Source of the DNA: Grifola frondosa
Lineage: Eukaryota; Basidiomycota; Agaricomycetes; Polyporales; Grifolaceae
Length of the DNA: 64,000 bases
Assembly (NCBI GenBank): GCA_001683735.1
Contig: LUGG01000029.1
Coordinates: forward strand, 372,001 to 436,000
Direction of reading: 5' to 3'
Shown: positions 34,906 through 45,679 of the stretch, one piece after another
Numbering within the stretch: position 1 is the first letter of the stretch
Layout: the number at the start of each line of letters is the position of its first letter
Position numbers and translations under genes: made by a program
Notes under the pieces: generated by a model
What the model was told of the DNA's origin: nothing
Database searches by the model: none
Seen by the model: the letters and a program-made list of their open reading frames with translations, nothing else

Positions 34906-35152
34906 TTTTGTGTTGGGTAGGTGTTGGTATACTATATTGGTAAACTGAGGAGCTCGTGGATGAGGTGATCAATGGGATCGTTGACGCTATACTATGTGTG
35001 TGGTTTGGTAACAGCCATATTTATAGATAGAAGGGCACACAGTAAGACCAGTACGCGCGAAGCGGAAGCTGGTACAACATGCTGTAGTGTACGTGGTAAA
35101 TTGCTACGTGTTCTTATTTCGCTCTTCGTTCGCGCACGACACCGTCCTCTAC

Positions 35153-36420
35153 CTACTGGCTCTGCATGCCTTCAGAGAAGTACTCTCCCGCTCCCTCGAA
35201 TGTGACGATGCGCGCGAACGTCTCGCCCGTGCCCCAGATCCCACGGCGCAAGCACGCAAGCTGCACTATCTGCGAGTGGTCGACGAACAGGTTCGCCCTC
35301 CGCGCCCTGGTTCTGGATGTGGTACGCAAACGCGTCCGGGTCTGCCGCTTCGAACCTAGCATGTCCCCGTGTCAGCACTCTCGGTTCCAAACCTGAGAAA
35401 GGCGGAACCTACATGATCTTATCCGGGGGGAGTGCTGAGGTTATGGCGGAGATGACGTCCGTGCGCCAGTTCTTCACGTTCTCCGTGATGCCCTCGCTCT
35501 CGATCATGATCATCTGCAGTACCACCAGTCAGCGGAAGGCGAGCTGCTAAAGCGCAAGGTGACATGCATGGGCACCGGCGTCGAGGAATGTGTTTGCGCG
35601 GTCGATGAGCCACTTCGGGTCGCGAGTCCCTGCGGCCTCGAGCTCTTCCACGGAGGCGTCGCCCCCCGCTCCCCACCTGCATGCACATTAGAAGATGCCT
35701 ATCTGAGATGAAGACTAACTGACTGAATTCCAACTTCGGGCTTAGGCTTCAGCCCATGTGCCACCGTGAATTCAATGAGGGAGACCCAGTCGTCCATGGG
35801 GATGGACAGAAAACCAGACGATATCTCCAGGACGTCAAATCTGCGTGTGGGACAGCTCAGCCTCAGGAGCATCGAACTTGCGCAGCGGACGCGACATAGA
35901 CGCGACATCCCCATATTTTTGCAGGCTGTCAGGTATTTCGATATGACATGTTTGTTTCCGCCAGAAGTGGACAACACCCGTTCGATGAAGCCCCAGTGCT
36001 AACATAGCACCCTGTGCAATTGTTTAAGTCAGGTTCCTCTAGCACTAGCATTTTGGGTCCTCGTACCGTGCTTGTGGGCGACGTCGATCAAGGCTGTCAG
36101 CCGCTCCTGCGGCATGAGCGAGAACGCGCCGCCAGCAAATTTCACGCCGTCGACGTACTCGCCCCAGTCGCCGAGGAGCTCGTCGAGGTACGTCTTGGTG
36201 ACAGGCGCATAGTACGGCCCGCGGATCTCGGTGAGGCCTTTGGTGCGGGTGTGCTTTGGCTCGAGCGAGTTGGCGGGGAGGAAGGAGAAGGGGTAGGTGG
36301 TCGCGGACGACGACGAGGGCGTTGCGGGAATCGGGGAGAGCTGAAAAGCGCGCGGGATGCGGTGGGCGGATGGAGGGGGCGAGCGCGGATAGCCTGGCGT
36401 AGAATGGTACGGGGGAGCAT
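35153..36420 (-). CDS. phosphosulfolactate synthase-like (ComA family) protein with mitochondrial-type leader
   Basis: The start at 36420 gives MLPRTILRQAIRARPLHPPT, an Arg-rich, acid-free leader typical of mitochondrial import. The body matches ComA-type (2R)-phospho-3-sulfolactate synthase: TRTKGLTEIRGPYYAPVTKT, WGEYVDGVKFAGGAFSLMPQ, RLTALIDVAHKHG, then FDVLEISSGFLSIPMDDWVS, GLKPKPEVGIQ, the MIMIESEGITENVKNWRTD region, FEAADPDAFAYHIQNQ, and NLFVDHSQIVQLACLRRGIW. A 66-bp intron joins NMG to IFDVLEISSG in frame. Two frame breaks are seen: GGGG at 36333-36336 is one base short after the leader, and CCC at 35296-35298 is one base long. In archaea the enzyme joins sulfite to phosphoenolpyruvate for coenzyme M. 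Fungi lack that coenzyme, so the reaction here is unknown. Confidence 0.82.
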
Positions 36421-37435
36421 GTTGGTGGAGTGTGGTATATGAGAGGGGCATAGCCGTGCGCAGCGAGGTTGTTTAAGCACGGATGAGGCTCCACTGTTCC
36501 ACTTGCCGATTACTATACTCGAAGTTGACGTCACAGCTCAGCGCCCCATATTAGATGATAACCATAATAATATCCTCCGTATACAAGGGCTTCTAGGTTT
36601 ACATTTGTCGCATTTCATCATCAAGCATGATATGATCATGAACCCCACAGAACGCGTCGCGTCGCGTCTGTGGCATTCATGTCACATGACATGCCGAAAT
36701 TCAGTTCGGCTCGATAAGAGTGCTCAAGTTATTCGTCTTCTACAGTACTTGTATGCATTTGCCACCCTCTACTCCGTCTGGGCTTGCCGCACATGTTTGT
36801 GCTAATCTGTCTGTAATTTCTGGATGCTCCCAGCCGCCGGCCAGCATCAAATGTTGAACGGTGACAGGTGTGATGCAATAACATCCTCACATTAATCTGG
36901 CTTCTTTGTACCGGCGCATACGGGATAACACGTTCGTTTCGCATCTAGTACGTCCATAGGTATGCTTTAAGTTTGAACAGACCCATGGCGATATATAGTG
37001 GCTCCCAGAAGAACACGAGTCTCTTGCATCATAAAATATAACGGGATATCTGTCTTTGAAACCCGTTTCACTCGACGCGTGAAGCTTCAAGTCGGTGTTC
37101 AGTGGGACGTCAAATAAAAGTATTATGATCATCTCATGTCACTATTTCATTTATCGATGACAGATTTTCAGGACTATATCGTTGCTAGGGAATGACTCGA
37201 ATATTTGTCTTGACCACTTCTTGTCCTCTCAGCCGTCTGCATCAATCTGTCGGCGCCAGGTACAGTCCTGTCAATGTGCTGTATCAGTATACTATCATGG
37301 TACTCCCGGGCGTTGAGCTATGAATCTGCTCTCGGATAGTCAGTCGTAATCTGTGGTGTCGATCTGTCTTCCTCCCACAAATTTTGGCGGAAGATGTACC
37401 CCTCATAATAAATAGATGGTCATATGCAACGGTGA
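36421..37435. other. divergent intergenic region
   Basis: This holds the promoters of the ComA-like gene and the MLKL-like gene, and the element at 36651-36690. No coding region is supported. Confidence 0.5.
36651..36690 (-). promoter_or_regulatory. upstream element shared with the U2 snRNA promoter (copy 3)
   Basis: Read on the minus strand, GTCATGTGA, eight bases, GCCACAGACGCG and ACGCGACGCG have the same order and gap length as at the U2 promoter. CATATCA follows at about the TATA distance. Downstream on the same strand is TGATGATGA and, about 75 nt later, CTGAG. Confidence 0.45.
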
Positions 37436-39759
37436 ATGACTCCCCTCCTCGTCATGCCTGCCCCTCTCTCACTCAAAAAACGCGACGAAGGTGGTGGCCG
37501 ACTACACAGACTCCCAGAGGATTTGCCCTCTATAAATCAGCACCCTAAAGTTACCCCACTTGATACACAGTCCCACAACTCGCAGTTTGGTACAAACTTG
37601 ACTTCTCTAATAACTCCTTTACAGAGCTCTGACGCTAATATAAACGAAAACGAGGAGGGTATCCTTTGGAAGCAGCTCCATACAACCCACGAAGAGCTGG
37701 AGAAGCGTCGTAAGAACAGTCCCCTTGGTATGTTTAACTGCAAATTCTCAATTGAATTTCTCGCTGAACCGACTATTAGACAAGGGATTCAAGAAAATAC
37801 GATCCCGATCAGAGGCGATTGATGCCCCGTCCGAAGGCGTGTCCAACAGTGGCAACTCATCAAAAGCCATTCAAGATGGAATGAATAGATATATGGATGG
37901 TGTGCCAACCCTTATTAAGGCGCTCGATGAAGTTTCAAGGCTCCATCCGTTTGTCGCGGGTAAGCAACTATTGTCATTCACGCGATTCTCATACCTACGT
38001 GTATATCTTGTGACATTTAGTGGCGATATTGGCTTTCAAAGTCGTCTATGAGCTTGAGGTGAAACGTCGAGAGAATGACAAGAGGATCATTGCCCTATAT
38101 GCAGAGATGAAGTACATGATGGCGGCCCTCACTGACGCATTCCACAGATTGCGTGCTGTGAAGGGGAGGATGAGGTCGGGGCCGACGGTATCTCGATCAG
38201 GGCGCGCCTGAGCGCGACTACGAGATCATACGCCTGTGTCGAACCAAGGTTGTCAACAAAGATGCCCTGTGGGATGCTGCAGATACCACCGAATAGGTTT
38301 TCCAGGTCGTCGATTTTCGGTAGAAAGATCTCCAGGGTATGTCATGACACTTGAGATCGTCCGCACGTATTCAACGACGTTTTCTTTGCAGATATCTTCA
38401 AGCAGCAAAAGTTGGATCCTGCACAGCAATCCAGGAGTGTCGCGTGTGGGCTGGCGAGTGCTTGTTTGCATACCGACGGGTCGTTTTGAACCCTTTAGGT
38501 TTTAGTTCGAACATTGGCACAATATGGACACACTCTGGGGAAGGGAACACTTGCGAGAAATGGAGTTTCCGGAACATATATACAACGACGATGAGGAGGT
38601 ACAAGATTTGGACCCGAAAGACGTCCTCAATTGCCCGCTGGATAGCGGGGATCTCTTTGATCCTTCAGGTTATGATGTTCCGACAGCGCAGGACTCGAGG
38701 GCAAAGGACCCTCTGAGATCGGTGTACGTTTTGATGTCTTTGTCCGCGCAACTGATCTGACAGCTTTTGTAGGCTTTGACCATAGTGCGGATTTCTCTCT
38801 GAGGGCAACCAATACCTGTGCGAGGCCATGATCTCTATCTACGTCCACGCATCAGACGAGACCAGGACCCCAACGGAACGTCCTTCACGCTCACAGGAGA
38901 GCACAGTGCAGATGCAGAGCACCAAGTCTGCTACACTTTCGCTATGAAGTACGCTGCCCGGTTCTCGACGAAGTATTTCCGCGGATGCATACAGGACTCT
39001 GGGTCAACTTTCGCAGGTACATGGGGACTCACAACTCACATACCGTCTTCAAAGTGAGAACCATGATGCACCTCAGGGAGCTTGGGAAGACCGACCGGGC
39101 TGCGCGGGAGGCGCTACAGAAGGCGACAGCGGCATTCAGGGATGCTGCTGAGATGGAGGACGAACAGACTCAGGGTTCGGAAGCGCACGACCGCACGGCA
39201 CGGATCGTGCAAACGAAGCTCACTTGCATAGTGTGCAAGGAACGCGTGGCACAGCCGTGCTGGTACTGTATTGTGTGTGAAGGTGCGTGGGGATAGCTTG
39301 CGGCATTTGCACTGTGTGACAACTGTGGCCCCGATAGATGATGCTTTTATTTGCAATACCTGTGACTCTAAAGGAGGCATGTCTGTCGGCGCGCACTCAA
39401 AACTAGACGGCCTCGTGAGATGCCAGGAAGAGATCCACCACGGTCCGCTGACCGTTGAACAACGGCTGGAATCCCTGGAACATAAATTCGGGACACTGGA
39501 AAACATGTTCAGCACGATGGAGACCAAGTTCGGTGCGATGGAGAGGAGCTTTGGGACGATGGAGAGCAAATTCGGGGCGATGGACGAACGGCTGTTTCGC
39601 ATGGAGAAGTTGCTCGATACCATGTGGTCCGTGATGAAGAGGGTTCCGGCGACCCCATTTGGGAGACGATCATCAGCATCCATCCGATATCCTCTCCACG
39701 ATAATCGTGTTCAAGACAACGTAGTTGGGCGTGGTCTGGGTTTATTGCATAGAGCGTGA
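37436..39759 (+). pseudogene. decayed MLKL/HeLo-like multidomain gene with internal deletions
   Basis: The N-terminus (MPAPLSLKKRDEGG and a polar linker) leads to a helical bundle of the MLKL/HeLo type: VPTLIKALDEVSRLHPFVAV, AILAFKVVYELEVKRRENDK, RIIALYAEMKYMMAAL, then GADGISIRARL. In complete Agaricomycete relatives, as I recall them, several hundred residues follow; here the text jumps to EIIRLCRTKVVNKDALWDAA. Later pieces are DIFKQQKLDPAQQ, LREMEFPEHIYNDDEEVQDL, DPNGTSFTLTGEHSADAEHQ and FSTKYFRGCIQDSGSTFAG. A second jump leads to LGKTDRAAREALQKATAAFR and a Cys-rich ZZ-like finger (CIVCKERVAQPCWYC, FICNTC). A heptad coiled coil ends it. In-frame stops at 38294-38296 and 38321-38323 and a frameshift at 38163-38166 argue for a pseudogene. 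Intact relatives may be membrane-acting cell-death or immunity proteins; this is inference from the fold. Confidence 0.68.
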
Positions 39760-39934
39760 ACACTCCCGAGATTCTGAGGCTAGGTCACAACATGCTCAGC
39801 TATCGGAGAAATCTTAAAATGGGTATTATGTATATATAAAATGTGTTGTATTGCTGTCAGGTGGTAGATCTCGGACGACAGGGCAAAATTTATTTCCACA
39901 ATCGACCAATATTATAACGAGAGGCACAGCGAAG

Positions 39935-39939
39935 AAAAA
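39935..39939 (-). terminator. RNA polymerase III terminator of tRNA-Arg
   Basis: TTTTT on the minus strand, 9 nt past the tRNA 3' end. Confidence 0.7.
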
Positions 39940-39947
39940 TAGCCTAC

Positions 39948-40032
39948 TACCCCGGCGGGACTCGAACCCGCAACCTCCAGATGAAGGGAAAGCCCTAGAA
40001 GTCTGACGTCATAGCCATTAGACAACGGGGGC
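39948..40032 (-). tRNA. tRNA-Arg(TCT) with a 13-nt intron
   Basis: Minus strand. The T arm is GCGGGTTCGAGTCCCGC. The D arm is GTCTAATGGCTATGAC. The anticodon arm is TCAGA, loop CTTCTA, a 13-nt intron after position 37 (GGGCTTTCCCTTC), A, TCTGG. Removing the intron gives the loop CTTCTAA with anticodon TCT. The acceptor stem GCCCCCG pairs with only four Gs on the 3' side (CGGGGTA); a fifth G would restore the stem. This fits the homopolymer shortening seen elsewhere, or the copy has a weakened acceptor. Confidence 0.88.
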
Positions 40033-40238
40033 TCACACAGCTTTGCTCTCCAATAATCTCATGTGCCATGTGGATCGACATATTATGATCACGTGATTAG
40101 GTCAATATTTCTGAGAATCGAGCTCGCGACTTTGCTGGAGACATTCACCGTCGTCTGCATCCATCCCGCAGCTGTTCCTTATTCTTGCTTTCGTTTTGGG
40201 TCTTGTATTTTGTGGGGATCTCTTTGTTGGATATCAAA

Positions 40239-41686
40239 ATGCTCGCTAGAAGTTCGCTGAGGAGCGCATGTTCTTGCGTAGGTAGGTTCTCCACTGCAGG
40301 TCAGTTCATATCCCTCCCCATCACATTCTGTACAGCTTATCGCCAATCGATATCTTTTGTTCTATCATAGCGGCAGAATTAGCATGCACATCTGTTTCGC
40401 TGCCTGGGCCGTCCACTCAGCCTCCGAAAGAACCTTGTCCCGACTGCCCTTCAGAAAGCTTGCAAAGCCCACCCAGTTATTGCTCCAGTTCGCTTCCCGT
40501 GCTCTTTGCTGCGCATCAGGGCTCGGCACATCGGCGGACGTACACCACGCAGGCCTCTTCTCCCAAAGAGTACGTTCAGCTAGCTATCCTAGAAGCATCG
40601 AATCTGACGCGTTGCCCACAGCAATGGCTCTATATTCTCATCCTCCGACTCTCCATGGGACCATGTCTTCAAAGACATCCAAGATCTCTCACCATTCGCG
40701 CCTTCCCCCTTCGCATGCGTCATAACAGGCTTAGCATGTCGTCCCAGAGCAAACTAGCCAAGGCTCCCCGCCGCCAGAGCATAACTGCCCGCGAGCACAG
40801 CGCGCTTAACGATATGTTCGACGTCGTATTCAGCGCAGCCAGCGTCGAGGAGCGCCTCCAGTCCGGCGTAGCCAACACCCTCTCTGCCACCGGCAGCATC
40901 GGCCGCGCGCGCAGCACCGACTGGGGCCCATTCTTCAGCAAGATCAGGAGGCACTCCAAGCGGCTCAAGTGGACGAGCGAGGCGGACGAGGAGCTCGACC
41001 GCAAAAAGGAGGAGATGGAGTTGTGCGAGACGGACCTTCAGCTGCTCGACTGGGCCATGCGCGAGGTGTTCGGCGAGTCCCAGCGGTACGAAGCAGCCGC
41101 GCGACGCGCGGCAGAGGACCCCTCACGGGGGGAGGATCCCGTGGAGCTCCAGCCCGCGGCGTACCCGCACCTGCTTGCACTCCTTATGCGCACCTTCCGC
41201 GACAAGTACGCCGACCCCCACCTCGCCCTCTCCATGTTTGACCACGCGCGCCACCTCTCCATCGCCTCGTTCGTGTTCGGCTGCACAACTCCCGCGTACA
41301 ACGAGCTCATCGAGACGCGCTGGCGCTGCTTCCGCGACCTCCGTGGCGTGTGCGACGCCCTCGAGGAGATGCGCGTGAACGGCATCGGTATGGACAACCG
41401 CACGCGCAGCCTCGCGGAGATGATCAGGCGCGAGGTCGGTTCCCGGAATTTGTGGCAGGAGGAGAGCGAGATGGGTTCGGGCGAGGTGTGGGATATGGTC
41501 TCGCGGATCGAGAAATTGACGGCTCCGCCCGCCCCCGAAGAAGGAAGGTGCGCGACGACAGTAAAACAGAAAAGGGATCGCGGAAGAAGTGGACTCCAGA
41601 CCAGGAAGGGTGGAAGCACAGGGCGCAAAACGACGGCGCCCGAGATGGCTGGGAGTTTGGTCGTTGGGACGATCCCGCGCCATTGA
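40239..41686 (+). CDS. Mtf2-like mitochondrial mRNA-processing/translation factor
   Basis: The start at 40239 gives MLARSSLRSACSCV, a mitochondrial-type leader, spliced to a Ser/Pro-rich region. The core is PRRQSITAREHSALNDMFDV, FFSKIRRHSKRLKWTSEADE, ELDRKKEEMELCETDLQLLD, WAMREVFGESQRYEAAAR, PHLLALLMRTFRDKYADPHL, ALSMFDHARHLSIASFVFGC and YNELIETRWRCFRDLRGVCD. This is the helical Mtf2 C-terminal domain of proteins that stabilise or translate mitochondrial transcripts. The frame breaks at the CCCCC at 40705-40709, one base short. After EKLTAPPAPEE another frame, with KKWTPDQEGWKHRAQNDGAR and WEFGRWDDPAPLTPEEQES, looks more protein-like than the annotated end. A further indel near 41545-41560 is therefore likely, and the true stop may be as far as 41811. 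Confidence 0.82.
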
Positions 41687-41930
41687 CCCCCGAAGAACAG
41701 GAATCACACACTGCCTTACATCGTCCACCTATCATTGTTGTAGTAGAGTTAATTGATTGGATTGAGAATGATCTACAAACCAGATGCCCGGAAGACAATG
41801 CACTTAAATGATTGTGTAAATGGACCGTAAGCTTGAATGAGACGAATGCTACAACAAGTGAGTGCAATGCAATAACAACACAAATTAGGCGAATCAATTC
41901 CATATGGTATGTGTAATGCGAGGTATAATA

Positions 41931-44900
41931 TTAGAAGTTCGGACGACGACTGCGGGATTTCGATGCGCGGGACTGTGGTATAGCAGGTGCGATGGCACCT
42001 TGGCCATGCGTAGGAATGAAGTCGGGGTCCACCTCGTCGCATTGGAGGTGCAGAAGCAAATTATGCACAAATGTTTGCTCGTATCTATGAGATAGGATGA
42101 CTGTCAGACTACCTCCAGCATGCGCGCAGATGGACACCACCCACTGAGCATTCGTGAACACAACCGCCATCGAATCCGAGTTGCATCGCAACAGGTTCGG
42201 AGCCATGACCAGCGCCAGATTCGGCGACGTCATCTTCGTGATCACTTGCACCTTTTCCTCGAGGAACAGCTGCAGGAAGCTGATGACGAATAGCACAACG
42301 CGGCGGTTGATCGTCGGCAGCCTCTGCACAATCTGGACGCACGCGTCAGGATCCCGCGCGTTCGTGATGCAGTCGTTGTACATCTCATCCGGCACGAGCG
42401 GGTCGCACAGTTCGCGCAACCAGAGTTTCAGTAAGGACGCCAGCACGTGTGGTTCATCGACGCCTTCAAGGCTGTAGTAGCCCTTGTCAATGCGCAATTT
42501 GAGTTCGGAGACGGCATCGCCATCTCCAGGGACACGGAAGATGCCTTCTGACTTGGTCCCGCCGAGAGCCAGAATTCCGTCAGAGAGGAACGGGAGGATG
42601 ATAGGCACTTGTTTATGTGGGTAGTTCCGCTCTTGCAACCTGAATATTGCGTCCAAAGATTCGCCGAAAATAGAAGGATGAAAGGCAGCATCCTGAAGAC
42701 AGTGTAAGATGCAGGCTGCTCCACAGAATGGATGTCCGAGAATACGCACCGATGCCGTCTCAATCTCAGCAATACCAGGTGGCTTACCTCTCGGACCTTT
42801 CTTGGCAATATGCGCTAACCGTCGAAGACAATGCTTGGCCATGACGTCGACTCTGCCCTCCTGCTGATTCGTGGCTTGCTGGAAGTACGAGCGGAGGTAC
42901 GTCTCGAAGTTCTTCGATGGGGGGAAGGTGACGAGCAAAACACACATCAGCTGCCAGCCTTTAAACATGCTTTCGCTGACATGCTACATCAGGATCATAT
43001 CAACAAATCAAGAGAGCTTGCAACGGCCACGCACGGATTTGGGTTCCCGTTGAGCTGCTTCATGACTTGGCAATAGATCTCGTCGCGGAGCTCGCCGTGT
43101 GTCAACCCCAAACCTAAAAGCCATCGCTCCTCTTCCAAGATTGCGCCCACGGGGCCAACATGAAGCGACGACGTCGAGGAATTGAGCGGGTTGACTGTCG
43201 ATACGTGGTTGTCGGACGGGACCCGTACGCCTACTGGCCGGTCTCGCTCACGTTCGCCCATGATGCGCTGAATTACCTTAAACACCTTCAATGCATCCTT
43301 CTGCAGCGAACGATTGACCATCAAGAGCGGCGTTGTCAAAGGTGTCTGAGAAAATCACTATGAGCGATGACGACAACGTTAGACATTGTTGCATTAAATG
43401 GACCTTTTGCCATGTCATGATCTGTGCAACAGGAACCGTGCGTTTGAAGAAGAATCCAGTGCGATGCGTGGAGAAATACTGTCGTGCGAACTCAGACTCG
43501 GCGAATTGCTGAATATCTTCGGCTAGATCCTGTGGCAACACGGGGTACTTCCTACGGAGGCATCAGCATGAATATAGCGAATGTGGTAGCAAGACGTGAA
43601 GTACCCGGTATTTATCGACCGCGCATAGAGCTTTTGGTGGACGTCGACACGAATGGGAGTCCCTCCGCCCCTCGTCGCCATCGGGCTCAAGTTCTGCGTA
43701 GCTTCTGCAAGTGATATCCACTACAATCAGTTACCTGCGCCGCAACACGATACAGTATACTAACCAGAATTGAATACAGGACTGCTAATGACCTTCCCAT
43801 TCACAAACACCGGAGCAGGTTCCACGTCACTTCCGCTCGACTTCGGCGCAGCAGATGTCGTTCGGTAGGGGGACGGCGGGACACTGGTCTTATCTTTCGA
43901 CTTCCCTTTCATGCGTAGAGGTGAGTTGGGGGGTGTGAGACTCGTGTTCAACTGGAGGTCGCTAGGCCGAAGCATCCCGGGGTCTGTGCTGATCCTGACT
44001 CTCTGATACTCCTGTGCAGATAGCGGCTGTGCGGGCACACTCTCCGAGGCGCCCTCCTTGCGCTTATCGGATCCTGCTGACGACTGCGAACTAGAAAGTG
44101 CAATCATCTCTAGTGCCGCAGTCAAGCTCTGAGGCTGCGGCGCGCGGTACGACATGTATGACGACGACTTGGAGCGTACGCGGCCAAACGTGGGGTCCTC
44201 CGCCGTGCTCTTCCGCGGGCTGTCCCGCTCCTTCCCCTCCTCTGCACGCCTGCCATTCGTTGACACCGAATTGCGCTCCATGGAGGACACGTCCGTTGCA
44301 TATGGCGAACCCGGAATCGGCGCAAGCGAGTGTCCGCGCTCGTACGCGAGTGGCCCGCCCTGCGAGCCAGAGCTGTGATGTAGATGCTCCCCGCTCGACG
44401 TCGACTTGCGCGACGATGCGGGGCGTTTGCTCGATGATGCAGGGCTCGACGTGGGGCTCTTGCCTGGCGAGCTGCGCACGGACGACTGCGAGCGCCGCGA
44501 CTGCGGGCTACTCCCGCCACTCGGGTCCTGCAGCGCAACGTCCTGCTCGGCGGTCGATGAGAGTGATTGGCGGAAGGGACGCCGCCCTGAGGTGGCGGAC
44601 GTGTGTTTTGGCCGGTTGCGGTTCGTGATGGAGAGCCTGCGTGCGAGCGCAGTGTTCTGCGGGGGTCAGAGATGGGGGGGACCGTGAAGTGCTCGGAAGC
44701 TTACTTGGAGGATTCCCAGGGGAATAACGAACGCCTCTGGGCGATCCCAGACAGTTTCCCCAGTTTTGGTGTGGTAGTAGTAGGGCAGTCCGCTTTGTTC
44801 GTCGTACATTTCCCACCATTCTCCCTCTGGGCTAGGTGGCAGCCTGCAAACTATATTCAGAATAACGCACTGTGGAAGTCGCTCACATAGATAGCCAGGA

Positions 44901-45679
44901 CGTCCTCCAGACGTCGACGACTAACACTACGTCAGAGAATGACACCTATTCTACCATCTTCTGGAGTAATTGAAGATGCTCAATGCACGCGGACGACATA
45001 CACACGTTGCTAGCCGTCAGACATGCACTAAACGTCTATCAGCTTATATCCATTCTCAAAAGATGGCAGAACAGTCAGCCGTCGATTACGGATCGTTGGT
45101 GAATATCCCATCCGCAACAATGCTATGTCATATCCAGAGTCATGTAGCGTAAAAGTGTGCATATATCGGGCTCTCAAGCCAAGAAGACCCAATCTGCACG
45201 TTCAAAGAACTACTGCAACACTCCGTGATAACGTGGAACAAATCTACAATATATGATCAATGACAACTCACAGGAAATTCCCAACAGGAGGATCCCAGCT
45301 TACTTCTCCGGTCGAAGGACAAGCATAGAACGACACCTGGGTCTGGAGTGCGAACCATTAATAAGAAATTATGCGCATACAAGCAGCAACGCACCTGTGG
45401 ATCAACCAGAGTAACCCAGAAGTGCGATCCCCAGCCATCATTGGGGCCTTTTCCGCTGCTGGACGGCGACAACGCAGGGGCGAGTAGGCTGGACTCAGGC
45501 CTGCCATTCAAATGCACCTCTGGGGTGGGTAGTGCTTTGCGACCTGTGCCCGGTCCCTCGGCGGCTTTGCCTCTGAGGGGACTTGATGGAGAGAGTGTAT
45601 CATGATGCAGCGAAGGGACACGTTCTACGGCTGTGCCCGGCATGATGGGGGAGCTCGGTGGATGTACGGCGGCAGACAT
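41931..45679 (-). CDS. WW-WW-MyTH4-RhoGAP protein (ARHGAP39/Vilse-like)
   Basis: This is a GTPase-activating protein for Rho-type GTPases, linked to the cytoskeleton by its MyTH4 domain. From 45679: a Ser/Pro-rich start (MSAAVHPPSSPIMPG); a first WW-like domain (GWGSHFWVTLVDPQVSFYAC with PSTGEVSWDPPVGNFL); a second WW domain (EGEWWEMYDEQSGLPYYYHT with KTGETVWDRPEAF); a long disordered Ser-rich linker; MyTH4 (KALKVFKVIQRIMGERERDR-type helices, LTHGELRDEIYCQVMKQLNG, MFKGWQLMCVLLVTFPPSKN, YLRSYFQQATNQQEGRVDVM); and RhoGAP (GGTKSEGIFRVPGDGDAVSE with the Arg finger in IFRVPG, LLKLWLRELCDPLVPDEMYN, MTSPNLALVMAPNLLRCNSD). Exons join in frame throughout. It is divergent from the TBC gene, about 1.4 kb away. 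Confidence 0.9.

Noticed and set aside
37436..37822. Stand-alone 128-residue gene at the start of the MLKL-like locus
   Set aside because: The last third of this frame is intronic; a GTATGT...TATTAG intron joins the exon to DKGFKKIRSRSEAID, continuing the larger gene.
44098..44687. Plus-strand open frames of 176 and 93 residues
   Set aside because: Antisense to the Ser-rich linker of the RhoGAP gene, whose frame joins cleanly to WW and MyTH4 exons.
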